NCBI RefSeq assembly: GCF_009763805.1
Contig: NZ_CP046803.1
Span: 1,240,001-1,304,000, forward strand
DNA: 64,000 nucleotides
Origin: Vibrio cidicii
Lineage (GTDB): Bacteria > Pseudomonadota > Gammaproteobacteria > Enterobacterales > Vibrionaceae
Direction: 5' to 3'
Shown here: positions 48,304 to 58,468 of the stretch, piece by piece
Layout of the letters: each line of letters starts with the position of its first letter
How positions within the stretch are numbered: position 1 is the stretch's first letter
The notes under the pieces: model-generated
The model's database searches: none
What the model saw: only the letters and a program-made list of their open reading frames with translations
What the model was told of the DNA's origin: nothing
Position numbers and translations under genes: made by a program

Positions 48304-49101
48304 ATGAAAAACATAGTCAAAAGGATCTTTTTTGTATTCGTAATTCTCAATTTAATATCGGGATGCACATCCGTCCCTAATGGTGATCAAGAAGTAAAAG
48401 TTGCATCTTTTAAAAAAGATGAAACTAACAACCTAGAAGCAACCAAAGATTTGCGAGGAGAGAAGTTGCCAGATGCGCCTGTTAATGATGAAAACACATA
48501 CATAGGCGACAAAATTAGCTTTGCATTGATAACAAAAATTAAAAATCTTGAGGACGAATGCTCAATACCACCATCAACTAATATGCGGGCAATTGGTCTC
48601 AACGATACCGGAGATTTAATTTTATTTACGGAAGACAGTAAAATTCAATGCTATGAGAGCCAGTTCGAATCTTCCGAGAAACCACGTACCGTCATTCCGG
48701 CTTACCAAAAGCTTGTGGTTGATAAAAAAGATCTTGTCGCCATGAGACGTTCCGGGCTGACTTACGGTGTGCTTTTAGTTCCGTACAAATATATTGTTGA
48801 TGCCAAGGAATTTAAAGGGGGTACCTCTATTGGGCCGTATGCGGGATATCGATTTTCATCCGGAGCGAGTGGATGGGGTGTAAAAGCGGTTGGCTTCCTC
48901 GGTGCCACGACGGTGGATACAAAAGACAGTGACTCAAGTGCACTTGGGGTTTCTTACGGGGTAGGGCTGATTGGCGAACTGAAAAGTGAATTTCAGCTAG
49001 GTGTCGTTCTTGGCAAAGACCATGTAGGGAAAAGTGAAAACTATGAATTTAACAAAGATCTTTGGGTAGCAATTTCTATTGGATACAGTTTCTCGAATTA
49101 A
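48304..49101 (+). CDS. Predicted outer-membrane lipoprotein, phage moron
   Basis: A 265-aa protein with a lipoprotein signal peptide and lipobox LISGCTS near residue 20. The C-terminal 90 residues alternate glycine and aromatic residues (SIGPYAGYRFSSGASGWG) and end SIGYSFSN, as in small beta-barrels. Start chosen at the ATG eight bases after GGAGG. It has its own promoter region and hairpin, is AT-richer than the structural genes and runs against them, all typical of a lysogenic-conversion moron. Function unknown. Confidence 0.7.
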   Translation: MKNIVKRIFFVFVILNLISGCTSVPNGDQEVKVASFKKDETNNLEATKDLRGEKLPDAPVNDENTYIGDKISFALITKIKNLEDECSIPPSTNMRAIGLNDTGDLILFTEDSKIQCYESQFESSEKPRTVIPAYQKLVVDKKDLVAMRRSGLTYGVLLVPYKYIVDAKEFKGGTSIGPYAGYRFSSGASGWGVKAVGFLGATTVDTKDSDSSALGVSYGVGLIGELKSEFQLGVVLGKDHVGKSENYEFNKDLWVAISIGYSFSN

Positions 49102-49108
49102 GCCAAAA

Positions 49109-49139
49109 ATAGGAAAAGTTCGACAGAACTTTTCCTATT
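49109..49139. terminator. Hairpin between lipoprotein and portal genes
   Basis: Long perfect stem AATAGGAAAAGTTC / GAACTTTTCCTATT with a GACA loop. It lacks a strong T-run, but the A- and T-rich arms fit a bidirectional terminator. Confidence 0.7.
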
Positions 49140-49143
49140 CCGT

Positions 49144-50158
49144 CTATATCTCCAAAGAAAATTGCAATTGAAGCTGACTTGGAATCTCCGGGTCGCTGTT
49201 TACCGCATCTGCAAAGCGCTTGCAAACGGGAATCACCTCGTAACGGTCGTAAACTTCACTCACCTTGAGTGGGTCGGGAATGGTTGAGCCCGTTTGCGGA
49301 ATCATCCCGCCCATGCCAGCAGGGAAACGATGGCCTACAAACACATCTTGCGCGGTAATGTTCTTAATGCGCTCAAACTCATCTTTCGTGGCAATGTCGC
49401 CAACGGGTATCAGTTGAATGCCTTTCTCTTTCCCGTTCGGGATGTTCACAAACATACTGCGGAAGTTACCAATTCCCTTAGAGCTGGCGATCTTGTTTTT
49501 CAGCGCCTCTTCATCTTCTTCGCTCAGGTTTCGGGTCGGTTGAATAGAAGATAAAACCCATATGGGCGCCGTTCAGGTAATAGCGGCGGCGAAACAGTGT
49601 CGCGTCACGATTCAGTAAGCTGCTTTGAATGCTGCCCAGGTAATCAGGCAGTCCATAAATTTGTTGCTGCGGGTCATACTGCGGAATAAAAATCACATCC
49701 TTCGCTTTGAACGTCTTCTGCTTGTTGTCACGCAGCAACTGCACAAAATCGCCGTTCTTACGCTTGCGCATGTGTACCATTGGCAGCGGCTCAAGGGCGA
49801 TCACATTCTTCATATAGCTGCGAATCTTCACAAACGCCGCCATACCAAGGCCGAAGTAATCCCAACAGGCGTTATTCATTTTGTACATCGGGATCGCCCC
49901 GCCACCGAGAAAACGCCCCGCCACATAGTTAGCCCGGGCTTTAAGCAGTGAACCGTGATACCCGTTAGCGTTGGCAATATCCGCCAAGCCTTTCAGTGAA
50001 ATCGGTGGCTCCCAGTAATCGTCAAAATCGTTGTAAACCAGCTCACAGTAGCGCGTCATCCAGCTATTGGTATCAACGGGCTCCGGGTTCGGGTCAAAGC
50101 TGTATACCGATTTGCTTTCACTGGCCTCTGCATTTAATTGGGTTAATTGCTCTGTCAT
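49144..50158 (-). CDS. Q: Portal protein, P2 GpQ family (one-base frameshift)
   Basis: After repair 337 aa, the normal size of the P2-type portal, the ring through which DNA enters the head. Family sequence is clear ([51 protein letters not shown]). The frame breaks at 49528-49532 (GTTTC); reading GTTC gives [19 protein letters not shown]. The start overlaps the end of the terminase gene by four bases, as in P2. Confidence 0.93.
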
Positions 50159-51993
50159 GCTGCTAACTGCCCTTGTTCGCCGGAGAAAACCCAGCGTGAT
50201 TTGCGTTTGGTGGTGTGGTTCAGTGGCTCATTAATCAGCGCGTGTGAGAGCGCCCAAAAATCGTCAGCGTGGCCAGCCAGCTCGCTGCGCTCCGCTTTAA
50301 ATGTCATGTTGTTGCCACTGTTGGTTGAAGTGCGTTTAATCGCCATAAAGGACATGGCGGTTTCTTTCATGCCCGCATCAAACTGCAGGCGGTTCCCGTC
50401 AATGACGTCGATCATCTTCATCACCAAACGGTTTTTGTTGTCGGGGGAGTAGTGAATCGGCACCACTTCACGCGGGTGCGTGTCTTTGAGTAAGTCGTAA
50501 ACCCCTGCGCCAATGCCTGTTACATCAATGCCTAAATAGGTCACGTTAAAGCGCAGAAACACCTTGCTGATTTCCGCCGCCTGATGCTGAAACGCCAAAC
50601 CGCGCCAGGTGTGCTTCTCCAATACCCGGAACTTTTCCGCTGCCACAACTGGCGGGGCGACCACCATCAGCACCGCATTATCACGGGTTCGTGATGGGTC
50701 ATAGCCCAGCCAAACTTCACGGTTGCCAAATGGTCGCTCTGCGCTTGGCGAGTAATCCTGCCAAATTGCCGTATCGACCATGCATTTCTGGATCTTGTTA
50801 AACTCAAATATCGAGCTGGCACCATCAACAAAGATGCACATAAACAAGTTGTTGAAATCGGTTTCGTTGTACTCTTCGCGCAGTTCGTCGATGTCGAACA
50901 GGTCACAGCCACCCTTGGCGGCGTCTTCAATCGTGACCACATAGCGCCACTGCTTATCCGGGCAAAGGCGACCGCCATCGCGCAGCTCATCAAACGTTGG
51001 GAACTCGATGTTCTTGCGCCGTTCGCTGCCATCGCGCCATTTGTCCCCAGTCCAGAATGGGTAAGCAGGGTGCATTTTGGTCGAAGGGGTCGAAAAGTAC
51101 GTCTTGCGCCACTTCTTATGCGTGGCCATCGCCGAGGCGACTTTGTTCAGCTCGTCAAACTTGCCGATCCAGAAATACTCATCCACATACACATGGCCGT
51201 GGTAACTCTGCGCCGTTTTGCCGTTGGTCGACAGGAAATGCAGCTCAGCGCCGTTGGAAAGCGTCATCGGGTTGCCGGACAGTTCCAGCCCCAAAAACTC
51301 TTTGGCGAGCGAAACAATATAGCGGCGGAACACCTCAGCCTGAGCGCGTGAAGCAGAGAGGAAAATCTGGTTGTCGCCAGTGAGAATCGCGTTTTCTAAC
51401 GCTTCCCCTGCAAAGTAATAGGTAGCACCAATCTGGCGAGACTTAAGAATGTTTCGAATACGCTGATGCATGTTATTACGCATCGTGTGTTGATATTCGA
51501 ACAGCGAGCCGTGCCAGCGCTTGAAATCGCCTTCAGTGATCTCGCTGACATCGTTTTTCACTTTCTTACGCCTTTTACCACTTGGCGCAGAAGATTGACC
51601 ACTATCCGCGTTTTGTTGACCACTTTGCTCTGTTTTGTGCCCAGAACGGGAAGTTTGTTTACCACTTTGAGCCGAAACCTCACCACCGCTTTGCTCGGGT
51701 TTGGCAGGTTTCGCTCGTAACTTCTTAAGTTTGACATGATGCTCAATCAGCCGATCGAGCATATCCAGTTGCGGCTTACTTGGGTTCTCTATCTCAAGCA
51801 AGGTTTGAATACGATTCGCGATAGCTTCATCAATCGTTTGTTCACGCAACATATCGCGCCAGCCAAACTTATCCGCCCAGTAATAGATGATTCGGTCACT
51901 GTTCAGGTTCAGTTCGTCAGCGATTTCGCGTGGCGTCCATGCCTTCAAATAGAGGGCTCGGGCGGCTTGTCGGATTTCGGGAGAATATGCCAT
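50155..51993 (-). CDS. P: Terminase large subunit, P2 GpP family
   Basis: A 612-aa DNA-packaging ATPase/nuclease. Start chosen at MAYSPEIR; an upstream in-frame ATG would add 45 unconserved residues. The N-terminal helix-turn-helix ([13 protein letters not shown]) is followed by the ATPase core [14 protein letters not shown] and Walker [10 protein letters not shown], then the nuclease domain beginning [14 protein letters not shown]. An unusual SG-rich linker (about residues 95-145) separates the N-terminal domain from the core. First of two minus-strand head genes, divergent from the scaffold gene. Confidence 0.92.
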   Translation of the reverse strand: MAYSPEIRQAARALYLKAWTPREIADELNLNSDRIIYYWADKFGWRDMLREQTIDEAIANRIQTLLEIENPSKPQLDMLDRLIEHHVKLKKLRAKPAKPEQSGGEVSAQSGKQTSRSGHKTEQSGQQNADSGQSSAPSGKRRKKVKNDVSEITEGDFKRWHGSLFEYQHTMRNNMHQRIRNILKSRQIGATYYFAGEALENAILTGDNQIFLSASRAQAEVFRRYIVSLAKEFLGLELSGNPMTLSNGAELHFLSTNGKTAQSYHGHVYVDEYFWIGKFDELNKVASAMATHKKWRKTYFSTPSTKMHPAYPFWTGDKWRDGSERRKNIEFPTFDELRDGGRLCPDKQWRYVVTIEDAAKGGCDLFDIDELREEYNETDFNNLFMCIFVDGASSIFEFNKIQKCMVDTAIWQDYSPSAERPFGNREVWLGYDPSRTRDNAVLMVVAPPVVAAEKFRVLEKHTWRGLAFQHQAAEISKVFLRFNVTYLGIDVTGIGAGVYDLLKDTHPREVVPIHYSPDNKNRLVMKMIDVIDGNRLQFDAGMKETAMSFMAIKRTSTNSGNNMTFKAERSELAGHADDFWALSHALINEPLNHTTKRKSRWVFSGEQGQLAA

Positions 51994-52036
51994 GGCTGAA
52001 TCATACGCCGCCAAAACCCCATGATTCTCATAGAAA

Positions 52037-52074
52037 AATTCGGACAAATTCGGACAAACACCGAAATCCGAATT
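52037..52074. repeat. Tandem AATTCGGACA repeat with inverted copy, divergent late promoter region
   Basis: Two adjacent copies of AATTCGGACA (52037-52056) and an inverted CCGAATT (52068-52074) between the divergent terminase and scaffold genes, where the Ogr-activated late promoters should lie. No P2-type TGT-N12-ACA site was evident, so these repeats may be the local activator site. Confidence 0.45.
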
Positions 52075-52165
52075 GGCCCGAACACAACTTGCTGAAAGCC
52101 CTAAAAGTTCGGCGTATGGTTGCCACACATCAACGAATTAACGCATCAGAAAGAGTGTTCATCCC

Positions 52166-53051
52166 ATGCCAAAAACCAGTGATTGGGTAGTCATCGCCAC
52201 CGAAGGCAGCACCGTAGACGGGCGCAAAATCACCAAATCGTGGATCAACGATATGGCCTCACTGTATGCAAAAGATGAATACACCGCCTTAATCTGGCCA
52301 GAACACTGGCGCAGTTTCGTGGGGCCCATTTGAAGGTAAAAACTGGGGGGTGGTTGAAGAGCTAAAAGCCGAAGTGTTAGACGACAAACTCCGCCTGTTT
52401 GGCAAAATCACGCCAAACCAATATCTGCTGGATGCCAACCAAGAAGGCCAAAAGCTATTTACCTCGATTGAACCGAATCCCGATTACAAGGGCGAGGGGC
52501 GTTGCTATTTAATGGGCCTAGCTGTGACTGACTCCCCAGCCTCCACAGGTACAACGCAACTCAAATTCTCACGCCGCCACGGTGAAGAAACGGCAATTGA
52601 ATCGGACGCGCTAGAAGAGCTCCACTTAGAGAAATGCTTCAGCCGCAAAGATCGCCTTTTCTCCGCCTTGCGCACCTTTATCTCTGGCGAAGAGCCAGAA
52701 ACACCAAGCAAACCTCAGCCAGAGGACGAAAAACCCATGAACCAAGAGCAGTTCAACCAAGTGATGAGTGCCATTGGCACGATAAGCACTAAGCAAGGTG
52801 AGCTGGAAGAAAAGCTAAACGCCTTTTCAGTTCAGCAAAAGCCAGAAGTCGAAACGCCGGAAGACGTTCCCTCTGGTGATACTTCAGGTGGAATGACTGC
52901 TGAGCAATTTAGCCAGCTAAATGAAAGCCTGAACCAAATGACCAGCAAACTGGGCGATTTGGAAACCAAATTCAACCAACTGAGCCAGCAAGGCCCTGAA
53001 GACCAAGGCCCTGACGATGCAGGCAATAGCAACACTATGGAGGTGATCTAA
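52166..53051 (+). CDS. O: Capsid scaffolding protein, P2 GpO family (one-base frameshift)
   Basis: After repair 294 aa. The N-terminal two-thirds is the scaffold protease-like domain (IATEGSTVDGRKITKSWIND, then TSIEPNPDYKGEGRCYLMGL); the C-terminus is a charged coiled coil that shapes the procapsid. The frame breaks at 52314-52318 (GTTTC); reading GTTC gives HWRSSWGPFEGKNWG. Its stop overlaps the capsid ATG (TAATG). Confidence 0.92.
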
Positions 53052-54055
53052 TGTTTAAACTCAATCCATTAGCTGCTGCCTGTTTAACCCAATACAGTGC
53101 ACAAGTCCTAAGCAATGCTGGAGCACCGGAAGGGACTAAGCAATTTAACCTAACGCCACCAATGGAAACCAAGTTGCGCCAAGCCATTATGATGGCAGAT
53201 GCGTTTCTCAACATGGTGGCCTTGTTGCCAGTGCAACAAATTAAAGGCCAAGTGGTTGATGTGGGTAACGATGGCCTATCAACAGGCCGTGCCGCTGATC
53301 GCTTTAGCGTTGAAGTCGGGCAAGATGGCAACACTTACGAGCTGGTGAAAACCGATTCTGGTGCGCACATCAATTGGGAAACCATGACGCAATGGGCGAA
53401 TTCAGGCTCAAAAGACGAATGGCTCAAGATGATGAAAAACGCCATTTCTCGCCGCTTTGCTTTAGATATGCTTCGCGTCGGTTTCAATGGTACCTCGATT
53501 GCCGCAATCACAGATCCGGTTGCTAACCCGCTTGGTCAAGACGTCAACAAAGGTTGGCTCACCATCGTGAAAGAGAAAAAGGCCGGGCAAGTATTGGCGT
53601 CTGCAACCTTAGACCCAACAGGTGCCGCCGCAGATTCTTACAAGAACCTCGATTCTTTGGTGCAAGACCTCATCAATACCACCATTGCGCCTGAGCACCG
53701 CCAAGACCCTGACCTAGTGGTTTTAGTCGGCTCTGATCTGGTTGCGGCTGAGCAACATCGCTTATTGGAATCGGCAAATACGCCAACTGAGCATAAAGCT
53801 GCGCAGCAACTGGCCAAAACCATTGCAGGTAAGCAGGCGTACACACCATCGTTCTTCCCAGCAAAGCAAGTTTGGGTAACCAACACCAAAAACCTGCAAA
53901 TTCTCACGCAGGAAGGCACACAGTGGCGACGTCAAGAAAACAATCAAGACAAGATGCGTTTTGAAAACAACCATATCCGCATGGAAGGTTACGCCGTCGG
54001 CAATATGAACAAGTTCGCCGCGATCGAAAACGTCACCATCGCAGATGCGGCGTAA
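53051..54055 (+). CDS. N: Major capsid protein, P2 GpN family
   Basis: A 334-aa shell protein, full length for the family (LSNAGAPEGTKQFNLTPPM near the N-terminus, RRFALDMLRVGFNGTS in the middle, ENNHIRMEGYAVGN near the end). Translationally coupled to the scaffold gene. Confidence 0.95.
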   Translation: MFKLNPLAAACLTQYSAQVLSNAGAPEGTKQFNLTPPMETKLRQAIMMADAFLNMVALLPVQQIKGQVVDVGNDGLSTGRAADRFSVEVGQDGNTYELVKTDSGAHINWETMTQWANSGSKDEWLKMMKNAISRRFALDMLRVGFNGTSIAAITDPVANPLGQDVNKGWLTIVKEKKAGQVLASATLDPTGAAADSYKNLDSLVQDLINTTIAPEHRQDPDLVVLVGSDLVAAEQHRLLESANTPTEHKAAQQLAKTIAGKQAYTPSFFPAKQVWVTNTKNLQILTQEGTQWRRQENNQDKMRFENNHIRMEGYAVGNMNKFAAIENVTIADAA

Positions 54056-54065
54056 GGGGTAGCGA

Positions 54066-54785
54066 ATGGTCAGCCCACTCAAAAAGCAACGAGAACAGAT
54101 TCTGGCAACGGTGGTTGCAGCGCGTGAAGCCACGGTTGCCACCGCCGCCACGCTAGACAGCCTGCACCTGCGCTTAGTCGAATTTGAGCAAGACAAACTC
54201 GCGCTCAAAGGGTTCGTGCAAATCGCAGAGAAGGTGAACCACAAACGTGAAGTGTTGATCCCGAAATACAAGCCTGTTGTGGAAGCGTATCTCGAAGCTG
54301 GGGAGAACTACCAAAACCCCATCTTTACAGACCTGATCATCTGGCTGTTCGATGTGGGCCAAGTAGACACCGCCGTGGAATGGCTGTTCAAAGCCATTGA
54401 GCTGGGCTTACCAACCCCTGAAAACTTTAAACGCTCATCGTGGGCCGTGGTGTGTGGCGACTTCGTTCTCGAATGGGCAGAGGCCCAACTCGCCAACGGC
54501 CAATCGGTAGAGCCGTACTTCTCCACCGTGTTCGAGAAAATCGACAAAGAGTGGAAGCTGCCAGAGAAGCTAGAGGCCAAGTGGTACAAGTTCGCAGGCT
54601 ACGGCATGTTGCTGAACGACAAAGGCGAGCCGCAGCCAAGCCAGGTGGGCGACATCGAGCATCTGGAAAAAGCCAAAGCGCTGCTGCTCATGGCCCATGA
54701 GAAATACAACAAAATCGGTGTAAAAACCAAAATCGACCAAATCGACATGCGCCTAAACGCGCTGCGAGAAGGCAAGAATTTGTAA
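54066..54785 (+). CDS. M: Terminase small subunit, P2 GpM family
   Basis: A 239-aa protein that recognises the phage end for packaging with GpP. Typical family features include the helical start and IFTDLIIWLFDVGQVDTAVE in the middle. Ten bases after the capsid stop. Confidence 0.9.
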   Translation: MVSPLKKQREQILATVVAAREATVATAATLDSLHLRLVEFEQDKLALKGFVQIAEKVNHKREVLIPKYKPVVEAYLEAGENYQNPIFTDLIIWLFDVGQVDTAVEWLFKAIELGLPTPENFKRSSWAVVCGDFVLEWAEAQLANGQSVEPYFSTVFEKIDKEWKLPEKLEAKWYKFAGYGMLLNDKGEPQPSQVGDIEHLEKAKALLLMAHEKYNKIGVKTKIDQIDMRLNALREGKNL

Positions 54786-54894
54786 AGCTCCTACGCCGCC
54801 GCGCCTCGGCTGGCGAGGTTGCAACAACCTGCGTGGTGAGTTGCTAAACCGTCGACCCAGTGGCTAGAGGCGCAATTATTCAAGAGGAACTGCG

Positions 54895-55314
54895 ATGAGC
54901 TTTGGCGGAAAGGTAAACAGTGCAGAAAGTACCGACATTGCGGGCGAAGGGTGGCCGGGTTTATCCACCGGAGAATTTCGCAGCCTGCGCAGGGTTCCGC
55001 ACACGTTCGACAACGATTCCTTAACCATGGCCGTCACCATTGCCGCAGAGAATATCCAACAGCGACTGGCAAAACTCTCAGTCGATGGGAGTGCGCCAGT
55101 GCTGAACAACGCGAAAACCATGCTCTACAAACGTGCCGTGTATGGTCGGGCGCATGCTGAGCTGCTCAAAGAGTTCGCCACGCAAGACCGCCGGAAAGAA
55201 GGCGACAACGCCGCCACGGATGAACCGGAACAAGAGGCACGTTTCTTGGCCCAGAGCAACAAAGATGTGCGTCAGCTACTCGGGCGCAGCGCCAACGGGA
55301 TTGACTCAATATGA
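54895..55314 (+). CDS. L: Head completion protein, P2 GpL family
   Basis: A 139-aa head-completion protein (FDNDSLTMAVTIAAENIQQRL and the C-terminal LAQSNKDVRQLLGR). Preceded by AAGAGGAA and a 109-base gap with a GCCTCGGCTGGCGAGG hairpin. Overlaps gene R by four bases. Confidence 0.9.
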   Translation: MSFGGKVNSAESTDIAGEGWPGLSTGEFRSLRRVPHTFDNDSLTMAVTIAAENIQQRLAKLSVDGSAPVLNNAKTMLYKRAVYGRAHAELLKEFATQDRRKEGDNAATDEPEQEARFLAQSNKDVRQLLGRSANGIDSI

Positions 55315-55796
55315 GCGAAACAGCCTACAACAAAACCAAGCTGGAGCACCTGACCGAGTACATCGTCAGCCACTTAAACAGTAACGTGCTCGATAACAAA
55401 ATTGATGCTTGGCAGGAAAACGGCTCCATCGTGTCCAGCGGGGAAGACAGAGGCAACGGCGGTTACATCGTCTGCTACTGGAAATACAACGCGGTATTAC
55501 ACGTTGAGGAATTTCCTCACCAGATGCTCGATCCACGTTGCTTGTTAGCACTGGTTGCCTGTTGGTTAAGTGACCACGAAGAAGACCGCAACGAACAGGA
55601 GCTTGAAGACCCGACACTCTCGGTAGATGTGATCAGCAGTGAAGTGGCCGATGTGGCCATCGAACTGGAAATGATGGAACCGATAGAACTGATCCCCGAC
55701 CCCGCAGGTGCTATCACCTGGCGTGGTGAAACCTACCGAGTTCAAGCGGTGGAAATTTACACCGCAGAAGAGGCGGAACTGGTCAATGAATCCTGA
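55311..55796 (+). CDS. R: Tail completion protein, P2 GpR family
   Basis: A 161-aa tail terminator-type protein (LEHLTEYIVSHLN, GNGGYIVCYWKYNAVLHVEE, ALVACWLSDHE). Overlaps L and S. Confidence 0.85.
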   Translation: MSETAYNKTKLEHLTEYIVSHLNSNVLDNKIDAWQENGSIVSSGEDRGNGGYIVCYWKYNAVLHVEEFPHQMLDPRCLLALVACWLSDHEEDRNEQELEDPTLSVDVISSEVADVAIELEMMEPIELIPDPAGAITWRGETYRVQAVEIYTAEEAELVNES

Positions 55797-56439
55797 GATA
55801 CGCGTTAACCAAAGGGATGCGCTCAACCTCAGTGAAAAACTGGCACTGCTCGCACTGCCAGCCAAAAAAAGGTTTTGGATACTAAAAACCCTCGGGCGAT
55901 GGGAAACCGCCAACGTTCGCCGAAGAATACGCCAGCAGTCGGACATCAGCGGCGGAAAACTGGAACCGCGCAAAAGCGGAAAGAAAAAAGTACTCAGGCG
56001 GATGGCCAAAGGCTTAACGCCCTACGTGAGAAACGCGGAAACGCTCGACCTCACGTGGAGAAGCAAACTCACCGCCAAAATTGCAGCGCGGCATCATCTT
56101 GGCCAAAAGCAAAAAGTCACTAAAGGCCAGATGCAAAAACGATGGGGAACACCGGATTACAGCGCCCCGTGCTCTAAAGGCCAAGCAAGAAGGCTGCGAG
56201 AGCTGGGTTACACCGTGCCAAGAAAGAGCGGCAAAGGCAAAAAGAAGCCCAGCCTAAACCAAATTATGGACACCGTAACTCACGGTCAGGCCGGACAAAT
56301 TATCCGGGAGCTGAGTAACCAGCCGACTGTCGCCTCTTGGGATATCCCGCTGGCAGAGCGGAAAGTACTCGGCAGCAAGCAAACAGAAGTCACGCGCCAA
56401 CTCATCAAACTCATTGAGCAGGCAAAACAGAGGAACTAA
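55786..56439 (+). CDS. S: Virion morphogenesis/tail completion protein, P2 GpS family
   Basis: A basic 217-aa protein with the family pattern RNAETLDLTWRSKLTAKIA and RRIRQQSDISGG. Start chosen at the ATG overlapping the end of R by 11 bases. Confidence 0.85.
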   Translation: MNPEIRVNQRDALNLSEKLALLALPAKKRFWILKTLGRWETANVRRRIRQQSDISGGKLEPRKSGKKKVLRRMAKGLTPYVRNAETLDLTWRSKLTAKIAARHHLGQKQKVTKGQMQKRWGTPDYSAPCSKGQARRLRELGYTVPRKSGKGKKKPSLNQIMDTVTHGQAGQIIRELSNQPTVASWDIPLAERKVLGSKQTEVTRQLIKLIEQAKQRN

Positions 56440-56442
56440 TCA

Positions 56443-57565
56443 ATGGCAACCGGAAAGGTAGAGGTAAACAACCTCAATTTAGGACAAGGCGGCATTCCCG
56501 AAATTGAACGCCACTTGCTCTACATCGGGCGCACCGACAAAGCCGAACTGCAAGGCCAAGTCACCCGCATCAACAACATGACCGACCTTGCAAAAGTCGT
56601 CGCCGATGATGCACTCGGTGCCAACGTTATCGCCGCTCAGCTCAACGGCAAACAAAACTGGACAGCGGCCATCTTCGGCTTAGCCGAAGGCGATACATGG
56701 CAGCAAGCAGTAGACATCGCCAACCGTACCGATTCATTCGAAGGGATTTGCCTTTGTGATGTCGTCACCGACAAGGCCGAGTTTGATGCCATGCAGGCCA
56801 AAGCCACTGAACTCACCAGCAAACTAGGCCGCTGGGTATTCTTCCTTGCCGCGTGTCCGGGCATTGATGCCGAAAATCAGACATGGGCGCAGTACGAAAC
56901 CGCCATGATCAATCTGGTGAAAGACGTGGCCGCCAATCTGGTGACCGCCGTACCGCAGCTCAACGGCAATAACCTTGGTGTACTGGGTGGCCGCTTGTGC
57001 GACCGCGCCGTCACCGTGGCAGACAGCCCGATGCGCGTAGCAACAGGTAACGTGCTTGGCTTGGGCGATGAGCCAGTAGACAGCGCAGGCGAAACCGCTG
57101 GAAATGAGCACCGTCGCCACCTTGGCCGAAGCGCGCTACTCGTTGCAGCAATGGTACGCCGATTTAGAAGGCATTTACTGGACAGACGCCACCACGCTCG
57201 AAGCCAAAGGCGGTGATTACCAGTACTTAGAATACGTTCGTCCGGTGCACAAACTTAACCGCCGCGTACGCATTAAAGCCATTCGCCGCATTGCTGATCG
57301 AATCTTCAACTCAACGCCGCCAAGTATTGAGCTTAACCGCACCTATTTCCGCAAAGACATGCGCGATATGTCGAAAACCATGGAAATCGGCGGCATCACC
57401 TTTCCCGGTGAAATCATGCCGCCAGAGGATGGCGACGTCACCATCCAGTGGATGACCAAAACCAAAGTGATGATCGGTTTGATGGTGCGCCCGCATAACT
57501 GCCCGAAACACATCGTGGTCAACATCGCGCTAGACCTTTCCAACCCTGCAGACTCGGAGGCGTAA
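56443..57565 (+). CDS. Tail sheath-like protein, DUF2586 (one-base frameshift)
   Basis: After repair 373 aa. DUF2586 takes the sheath position in HP1/K139-type phages, between the tail completion genes and the tube protein. The frame breaks at 57091-57095 (GAAAC); reading GAAC gives SAGEPLEMSTVATLAEARYS. The C-terminal part (YVRPVHKLNRRVRIKAIRRI) resembles sheath core domains. Confidence 0.85.
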
Positions 57566-57568
57566 ACC

Positions 57569-58024
57569 ATGAGCATGCGTATTTCAGGGAAAAACATGCA
57601 CTTCTCTTTGGGTGACTACAAGCTAAAAGCGCAAAAGGTAACGCTCTCGATTACCGACAATTCCGCCGTGAACAAAACCTCCGGCGTACCCGACGGTTAT
57701 GTGGATGGCGATGTCGAAGCAAGCGGCGAAATGGAGCTCACCACCCAGCAGTTCAACGTGCTGAGCAAAGCGGCCAAACAAGCCGGTTCTTGGCGAGGAC
57801 TACCCGCGTTCGACGCGCTGTTCTACGGCAAGATTGATAAAGACGAGCTGAAAGTCGAAGCCTTTGGCTGTCGCCTCAAAATCTCAGACTTGCTGGATAT
57901 CGACACCGCAGGCGGCAGTGCCTTGCTACACAAACTGCCTTTTGAAGTGACCAGCCCGGATTTTGTCACCATCAACGGCACACCTTACCTGCGCCCAGAT
58001 GAAACCGAAGATCTCGTGCAGTAG
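57569..58024 (+). CDS. Tail tube-like protein, DUF2597
   Basis: A 151-aa protein of the DUF2597 family (MRISGKNMHFSLGDYKLKAQ, DGDVEASGEMELTTQQFNVL). It follows the sheath-like gene by four bases, the place of the inner tube gene in contractile-tail phages. Confidence 0.85.
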   Translation: MSMRISGKNMHFSLGDYKLKAQKVTLSITDNSAVNKTSGVPDGYVDGDVEASGEMELTTQQFNVLSKAAKQAGSWRGLPAFDALFYGKIDKDELKVEAFGCRLKISDLLDIDTAGGSALLHKLPFEVTSPDFVTINGTPYLRPDETEDLVQ

Positions 58025-58046
58025 ATCTCAATAACAGGGAGGCAAG

Positions 58047-58259
58047 ATGCCAGATGTTATCGACCGTGCCTGCAGTGTTGAAGCCCAATTCCAGCAAATG
58101 GCACTTGCAAACCACCGAGCAAGGCGAGTGCAAACGGCCCAACCACAAAGCCGAACGCACTGCTTGGAATGCGACGACCCAATACCTAAAGCACGGCAAG
58201 AAAGCATAACCGGGTGCCAGTACTGCACTCAGTGCCAAGCCGATAAGGAGCCCAAATGA
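58047..58259 (+). CDS. TraR/DksA-type C4 zinc-finger protein
   Basis: A 70-aa protein with HCLECDDPIP and a second CQYCTQCQ cysteine pair. Small TraR-like proteins bind RNA polymerase in the secondary channel; in P2-like phages the homologue sits at this place. Overlaps the holin gene by four bases. Confidence 0.85.
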   Translation: MPDVIDRACSVEAQFQQMALANHRARRVQTAQPQSRTHCLECDDPIPKARQESITGCQYCTQCQADKEPK

Positions 58260-58468
58260 ATCAATGGTTTCATGAGTGGTTTGAAAAAGGCACCTCGTAC
58301 ATCGCCTATCTGATGTCGGGAGTGGGGGTGTTTTTGGGATACCTCAGTATTGAACAGTGGGTCTCCATTTTTGTCGGGGTCTCCGCACTGATTGCCAATA
58401 TTTGGCACAAACGCGCGATGCAAAAGATTGCACAAGAAAAAGGAATCTATCTCAATGAAGATGGCTAA
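58256..58468 (+). CDS. Holin, HP1-type
   Basis: A 70-aa protein with two hydrophobic helices (YIAYLMSGVGVFLGYL and WVSIFVGVSALIANIW) and a charged C-terminus, located directly before the endolysin. It should control the timing of lysis. Confidence 0.8.
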   Translation: MNQWFHEWFEKGTSYIAYLMSGVGVFLGYLSIEQWVSIFVGVSALIANIWHKRAMQKIAQEKGIYLNEDG

